This document shows, piece by piece, positions 59,970 to 64,000 of a stretch of DNA of 64,000 nucleotides. The stretch spans positions 2,356,001-2,420,000 of the forward strand of contig NZ_JAPEOR010000001.1 in NCBI RefSeq assembly GCF_026341125.1, written 5' to 3'. Both the position numbers and the translations under genes were made by a program. Numbering within the stretch: the first letter of the stretch is position 1; every line of letters begins with the position of its first letter. This DNA is from Streptomyces sp. NBC_01142. GTDB taxonomy: Bacteria > Actinomycetota > Actinomycetes > Streptomycetales > Streptomycetaceae. The notes beneath the pieces are model-generated. The model ran no database searches. It was not told the origin of the DNA and worked only from the letters and a program-made list of their open reading frames with translations.

Positions 59970-61306
59970 TGTCCGGCATGCTTGACAGCGGTGTCCGGCT
60001 CACGACGGACACCGGGGACGAAGTGGCGGTCGCCGGAATGCTGGGCGCCGGTGGCCAGGGCGAGGTCTACCGGGTGAAGACGCCGACCGTCGACAAGGCG
60101 CTCAAGTGGTACTACCCGGCCTGTGCCACACCCGAGCAGCAGCACATCGTCGAGGGCCTGGTGGGCCGTGAGTTCGACGACGACCGGTTCCTGTGGCCGC
60201 AGTCGTTCGTGACGGGCGGCCGCGCCGGCGGCTTCGGCTACCTCATGGACATCCGGCCCGACCGGTACAAGGGCCTGCCCGCACTGTTCCGCAGGCAGTT
60301 GCGGACCAGCCCGCTGGCGCTGGTCACGGCCGGGCTCAACATGGTCGAGGCCTACCAGTCGCTGCACTCGCGGGGCATCGCCTACCGGGACATCTCCTGG
60401 GGCAATATCTTCTTCGACCCGGACAACGGCGACGTACTGGTCTGCGACAACGACAATGCCGTCAGCGAGGGCGACAGCACCGGGATCTCCGGAACCATGG
60501 AGTTCATGGCGCCGGAACTGGTCCGCGGCGAACCCGGCGCCGTCCCCGGCACCCAGACCGACCTGCACTCGCTGTCCGTGCTCCTGTTCATGCTCCTGAT
60601 GAACCACCACCCCCTCAAGGGGCGGGCGGAGCTGGAGATCCGCTGTCTCGACGAGGCGGCGGAGAAGCGGCTGTACGGCAAGCGGCCGGTGTTCGTCTTC
60701 GACCCCGTCAACGACGACAACCGGCCCGACCCCGTGGAGCACGGCACCGTGCTCGCGACATGGGCCGCCGCTCCGCCCATCCTGCAGAAGCTCTTCACCC
60801 AGAACTTCACCGAAGGCCTGCACGACGGCACCCGCCGGGTCCGCGAAACCCAGTGGCGCCACGCACTGAGCGAGGTACGCGACTCCATCGTCGTCTGTGC
60901 CGAATGCGGACGGCAGAACATGACGGAACCGCAGTCCGCCACCCCCGGAACCTGCTGGTCCTGCGGGCGCACGCTCATCCTGCCGCCGCGGCTGGTCGTC
61001 ACCACGCTCCGGCCCAAGGTCGAACGGAACGTGCGGCTGCGCCGGGCGGCCAGGGTGTACGCGCACCATCTGGTCGCCGAGCCGGTCCGGCACCGCTACG
61101 ACGACGCCACAGTCGTCGCGGAACTGGTCGAGCATCCGCAGAAACCCGGCAAGTACGGGCTGGCCAACCGGTCCGGCGAGAACTGGACGGCCCGTAAGTC
61201 GGACGGCACCACCCAGCAGGTGGCGCCGGGCCAGACGGTGCCGCTGCGCGCGGGTCTGGAGTTCGACCTGGGGTCCGCGGCGCGGGCGGTCGTACGCCCG
61301 GACTGA
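59969..61306 (+). CDS. Serine/threonine kinase with zinc ribbon and FHA-like tail
   Basis: 445 residues. The kinase domain has a glycine loop GAGGQGEVY, Lys in KALKWYY, a catalytic loop YRDISWGN (Tyr replaces the usual His) and DND where DFG is normal, then FMAPEL. A zinc ribbon (CAECGRQN, CWSCGRTL) lies at about 310-345. The last 100 residues resemble an FHA-type beta sandwich (NWTARKSDGTTQQVAPGQTVPLR). It is likely the control kinase of the GTPase system, with the adjacent PP2C as its opponent. Last gene of the operon. Confidence 0.82.
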   Translation: MSGMLDSGVRLTTDTGDEVAVAGMLGAGGQGEVYRVKTPTVDKALKWYYPACATPEQQHIVEGLVGREFDDDRFLWPQSFVTGGRAGGFGYLMDIRPDRYKGLPALFRRQLRTSPLALVTAGLNMVEAYQSLHSRGIAYRDISWGNIFFDPDNGDVLVCDNDNAVSEGDSTGISGTMEFMAPELVRGEPGAVPGTQTDLHSLSVLLFMLLMNHHPLKGRAELEIRCLDEAAEKRLYGKRPVFVFDPVNDDNRPDPVEHGTVLATWAAAPPILQKLFTQNFTEGLHDGTRRVRETQWRHALSEVRDSIVVCAECGRQNMTEPQSATPGTCWSCGRTLILPPRLVVTTLRPKVERNVRLRRAARVYAHHLVAEPVRHRYDDATVVAELVEHPQKPGKYGLANRSGENWTARKSDGTTQQVAPGQTVPLRAGLEFDLGSAARAVVRPD

Positions 61307-61308
61307 CG

Positions 61309-61332
61309 AGGGGCCACGCGCCTTCGGCCCCT
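61309..61332. terminator. Hairpin between the convergent GTPase operon and motif-protein genes
   Basis: AGGGGCC and GGCCCCT form a perfect 7-bp stem around a 10-base loop. It begins after the kinase stop and touches the stop codon of the opposing gene, so it could serve both strands. Confidence 0.55.
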
Positions 61333-61654
61333 ACAGGCCGACGGCGCCGCCCAGCGCCTGGGCGAGGGCCAGCGCGGCGCTGCCCGCGCCGGCCCCCGCC
61401 TGGATCGTGTCCAGCCAGCCGCGCACCCGGCCCTGGTCGAGTGCGCGGTCCTCCTGTTCCGCACCCACGATCTCGCCCTGCAACAGCTGTGCCTCGCCGA
61501 CCAGTTCGGGCCGCTCCGCCTGCAACTGCCGGATCAGCTCGCCCGCCAGCCGTACCGCCTCGGCGGGTGAACTGCCGTTGTTGACCACGATCTTTCCGTG
61601 GTCACCGAAGTTGCCGGGGCCGTTGATCGAGCCCCGGAAGTTGTACGTACTCAT
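61331..61654 (-). CDS. Small protein with N-terminal NGP/Gly-Asn motif
   Basis: 107 residues. Residues 3-26 (TYNFRGSINGPGNFGDHG, then KIVVNN) match the C-terminal motif of the next gene upstream. Residues 30-107 form a helical, mainly soluble domain (AEAVRLAGELIRQLQAERPEL, QGEIVGAEQEDRALDQGRV) ending in an Ala/Gly-rich hydrophobic stretch (AGSAALALAQALGGAVGL) that could insert in a membrane. GTGAGGAGAG precedes the ATG at 61654. It is convergent with the GTPase operon and downstream of the membrane partner by 23 bp. The protein is not of a named family that I recognise; an effector role is inference. Confidence 0.7.
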   Translation of the reverse strand: MSTYNFRGSINGPGNFGDHGKIVVNNGSSPAEAVRLAGELIRQLQAERPELVGEAQLLQGEIVGAEQEDRALDQGRVRGWLDTIQAGAGAGSAALALAQALGGAVGL

Positions 61655-61677
61655 CTCTCTCCTCACCCTGCTGTGCC

Positions 61678-63201
61678 CTAAGTGGTCTTGCCGCCCGCCT
61701 GCGGGGACTGCTGAGCCCCGCCCCCGCCCCCTGCATAGCCGCCCGGTCCCTGGCCGTGCCCCTGCTGCCCGATGGCGATGTTTCCCTGGTTGCCGATGTT
61801 GCTCGGCCCGTTGACGTTGCCGATGTTGTACGTCTGGTTGTTGATCACCTTCTGGGCGCGGTCGAAGTCGCTGGTGTCGACGTTGTGGTCGATGAGGAAC
61901 TTCTCCGTCGCAATCAGTACGCCCTGCTGGAGCCGCTGGAAGGCATCCTGCGCGTCCATGCGCTCGTCGAAGTCCATCGTGTCCAGGTCCGCGGCCCGCT
62001 CACGCAGACTGTCCAGCGCCCCGTAGTCGTACGCGGCGTGGTACTTGGTGATCTCGCGCCGGATCTTCCGCAGCTCGCGCTCGTGCCTCACGCTCCGGGC
62101 ACGCCGGCGCCGCATCCGTCCGAAGGCCCCCAGCAGCATCCAGCGCAGACTCGTGGCGGTGAACCGGACCAGCGCCCACCACTGTTCGAGACCGCCGAGC
62201 GGCAGATAGGCGACATGGCTGAACCGGATGTGCACCGGCGGCAGCACATAGGCGGCGACCTGCCAGGAGAGCCGGTTCTGCGTGAGGCGCGCCCGCAGAT
62301 GCATCGACACCACATACTTGCCGCCGCTGCCGACCATCTCCAGGCTGAGATAGGTGCGCATCCCGCCGCCGGGCCGGATCACACCGGCCTGGACGAGCTG
62401 TTTGTCGATCCGCGGAAGAGGGCGGCGCAGCGGATCGGGCAGCAACTGCGCGCCGAGGCTCGGCACATGCAGCCCGCGGACGTAGAGGCGGTTACGGGCC
62501 CGCAGGCCCTCCAGGCCCGCGACAGCGCCCATCCCCCGCGCCATGTAGGTGTGCAGACCCACCGCGTCGAACGGCATGAGCGTGAGCTTGCCGCCGCCGG
62601 GTGCGTCGGCCGGCCGGCCGACGTCGATGCTCGGCCAGACGTCCTCCTTGATCTTCTCGCCGCTTCCGACAAAGGGGTTGTCGGCCTCGACGTGTGCGTC
62701 GTACGGGACGACGTTGGCCAGGCGCAGTGCCTTGAGCCGGTCCTCCGTCGCCGCCTCCACGGGCGCCGCGAGGTCCTGCGGCTTCTCCTGCCCCCGGTAG
62801 ACGCCGCGGGCTGCCCGCCACGCGGAGTGTCCGCTGCGGTGGACGACGACTGCCGCCACCACCAGCGCGAATGCGGCGGCCAGGCCGAACGCGGCGGCCG
62901 CGCTCCGGTGGCCGTTGCCCAGCGAGGCGAGTGCCGCGATCACCGAGGCGACGATGGTGAGCAGGAGCACGGCGAGCTGCCCGTCACGTAACCTCCGGCG
63001 CTGCTGCGCCGCCCTGGCGTGCCGTACGAGCGCCACGAGGTTGATGCCCAGCGGCAGCCCGATCGCCTTGAGCCGGTCCGCGGTGAACTCGTCGAGTACT
63101 TCCTGGGCGAAGTCCTCGTCGAGATGCGTGTGCGCGCAGAGCAGCCGGGTGACGGCGTCCTCGCGGTACTGCGGCAGGAGCGGCATGGGTGCTGGCGTCA
63201 T
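61678..63201 (-). CDS. Membrane protein with C-terminal NGP/Gly-Asn motif
   Basis: 507 residues. A soluble helical start (1-70), two helices at about 75-95 and 100-121, then a large beta-rich cytoplasmic part (125-340; HLRARLTQNRLSWQVAAYVLPP), a charged coiled-coil region (RHERELRKIRREITKYHAAYD) and a final segment at 457-481 (TYNIGNVNGPSNIGNQG, then NIAIGQQG) that resembles the N-terminal motif of the small neighbour. A Gly/Gln-rich tail follows. AGGAGG precedes the ATG at 63201 by eight bases. I do not recognise the family; the arrangement suggests a membrane sensor that recruits the small partner through the shared motif. Confidence 0.7.
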   Translation of the reverse strand: MTPAPMPLLPQYREDAVTRLLCAHTHLDEDFAQEVLDEFTADRLKAIGLPLGINLVALVRHARAAQQRRRLRDGQLAVLLLTIVASVIAALASLGNGHRSAAAAFGLAAAFALVVAAVVVHRSGHSAWRAARGVYRGQEKPQDLAAPVEAATEDRLKALRLANVVPYDAHVEADNPFVGSGEKIKEDVWPSIDVGRPADAPGGGKLTLMPFDAVGLHTYMARGMGAVAGLEGLRARNRLYVRGLHVPSLGAQLLPDPLRRPLPRIDKQLVQAGVIRPGGGMRTYLSLEMVGSGGKYVVSMHLRARLTQNRLSWQVAAYVLPPVHIRFSHVAYLPLGGLEQWWALVRFTATSLRWMLLGAFGRMRRRRARSVRHERELRKIRREITKYHAAYDYGALDSLRERAADLDTMDFDERMDAQDAFQRLQQGVLIATEKFLIDHNVDTSDFDRAQKVINNQTYNIGNVNGPSNIGNQGNIAIGQQGHGQGPGGYAGGGGGAQQSPQAGGKTT

Positions 63202-63376
63202 CGGTCCCCCTCCTGGTGATGCCATTCCCAGCCTAGGGAGACACGGTGGATCTGTCCGCCGATTTCAGCAGGCCAGGCGGCCGAACCCGGCCGGTCGTCC
63301 GGCCTCCTGCGGTGGGACCCGGCCGCCACAGGGCGATCCCGCCGACCGGTCCCGAATCCCGTGCAACCAAGGCACT

Positions 63377-64000
63377 TCAGACCTCGGTGCTCAGGGCGAT
63401 GCGCTCGTCGCCCGCGTACACGTTCATATTGGGACCGCGCAGAAAACCGATCAGGGTCAGCCCCGTCTCGGCGGCCAGGTCGACAGCGAGCGACGACGGG
63501 GCGGAGACGGCGGCGAGCACCGGGATGCCCGCCATCACCGCCTTCTGGGCGAGCTCGAAGGACGCCCGCCCGGAGACCAGCAGAATCACCCGGGACAGGG
63601 GCAGCCGGTCGTCCTGGAGCGCCCGGCCGACCAGCTTGTCGACAGCGTTGTGCCTGCCGACGTCCTCCCGTATGTCGAGCAGTTCCCCCTCCTCCGAGAA
63701 GAGCGCCGCCGCGTGCAGCCCCCCGGTCCGGTCGAAGACCTGCTGCGCCGCCCGCAGGCGGTCGGGGAGGCCGGCGAGCAGAGCGGGCTCGACGCGGAGC
63801 GGGGGAGTGTCGGCGATGGGGAAGCGGGCGATGGTGCGTACGGCGTCGAGGCTGGCCTTGCCGCACAGACCGCAGGAGGACGTGGTGTAGACGTTGCGCT
63901 CGAGGGTGATGTCGGGGACGGGCACGCCCGGCGCGAGCTGGACATCCACCACGTTGTACGTGTTGGTGCCGTCGTCCTTCGCACCGGCGCAGTACACGAT
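63377..64000 (-). CDS. fdhD: Formate dehydrogenase accessory sulfurtransferase FdhD, 5' end outside window
   Basis: The C-terminal 200 residues are present. [14 protein letters not shown] has the CxxC that passes sulfur to the molybdenum cofactor of formate dehydrogenase; [33 protein letters not shown] and [15 protein letters not shown] are the family signatures. The frame continues past the window edge ([21 protein letters not shown] at the edge). Cytoplasmic. It is on the same strand as the motif-protein pair and 175 bp upstream of it, but unrelated in function. Confidence 0.92.
   Translation of the reverse strand: MVYCAGAKDDGTNTYNVVDVQLAPGVPVPDITLERNVYTTSSCGLCGKASLDAVRTIARFPIADTPPLRVEPALLAGLPDRLRAAQQVFDRTGGLHAAALFSEEGELLDIREDVGRHNAVDKLVGRALQDDRLPLSRVILLVSGRASFELAQKAVMAGIPVLAAVSAPSSLAVDLAAETGLTLIGFLRGPNMNVYAGDERIALSTEV

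Overview
The window is a stretch of high-GC actinobacterial chromosome, almost certainly Streptomyces. Third codon positions are nearly all G or C, GTG and TTG starts are common, and the gene types (PadR-paired membrane protein, XRE/MmyB regulator, LigB-type DNA ligase, hydroxyproline genes, DO-GTPase/GAP1 cluster) are typical of that genus. No rRNA, tRNA or CRISPR array was seen.

Layout. 1-10.6 kb: housekeeping and small regulatory genes, namely a phosphodiesterase-like gene cut by the window edge, an amino acid permease, an alcohol dehydrogenase, a STAS-peroxiredoxin pair, a cold-shock-like protein, a PadR/membrane-protein pair, an integrase relic and an XRE regulator. 10.6-20.9 kb: a Pro/Ser/Glu-rich anchored protein, a secreted PI-PLC, two PH-domain membrane proteins with a divergent TetR, a FKBP12 that looks eukaryotic, an array of about 210-bp intergenic repeats, an ATP-dependent DNA ligase, a decayed protein-arginine deiminase and a pterin dehydratase. 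21-28.4 kb: NmrA/AraC divergent pair, a protein built of 25 Ser-X-X triplets, a ricin-type lectin, a TetR, a stand-alone MurE, an aldo/keto reductase, then a graveyard holding remains of a PQQ operon. 28.4-37.7 kb: FadD, MFS exporter with Lrp regulator, a NACHT ATPase of the anti-phage type, and a LysR regulator.

37.8-48.9 kb reads as a collagen-use locus: Xaa-Pro aminopeptidase, secreted collagenase, a three-subunit hydroxyproline dehydrogenase, a DapA-family deaminase, two proline-racemase-family enzymes and a GntR regulator. A near-identical 12-14 bp motif sits at the promoter of the dehydrogenase operon, the deaminase operon and the GntR gene. A transporter and a thioredoxin-like ferredoxin gene follow.

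50.6-63.2 kb is the most striking part. Eight tightly packed or overlapping plus-strand genes encode an FN3-like protein, two GTPases, a GAP1-type protein, a one-helix membrane peptide, a VWA protein, a PP2C phosphatase and a protein kinase. Two convergent genes encode a membrane protein and a small protein that share a Gly/Asn-rich motif, one at its C-terminus and the other at its N-terminus. This fits the GTPase-centred biological-conflict systems known from comparative genomics, with an added pair that could work through homotypic motif assembly. The window ends inside fdhD.
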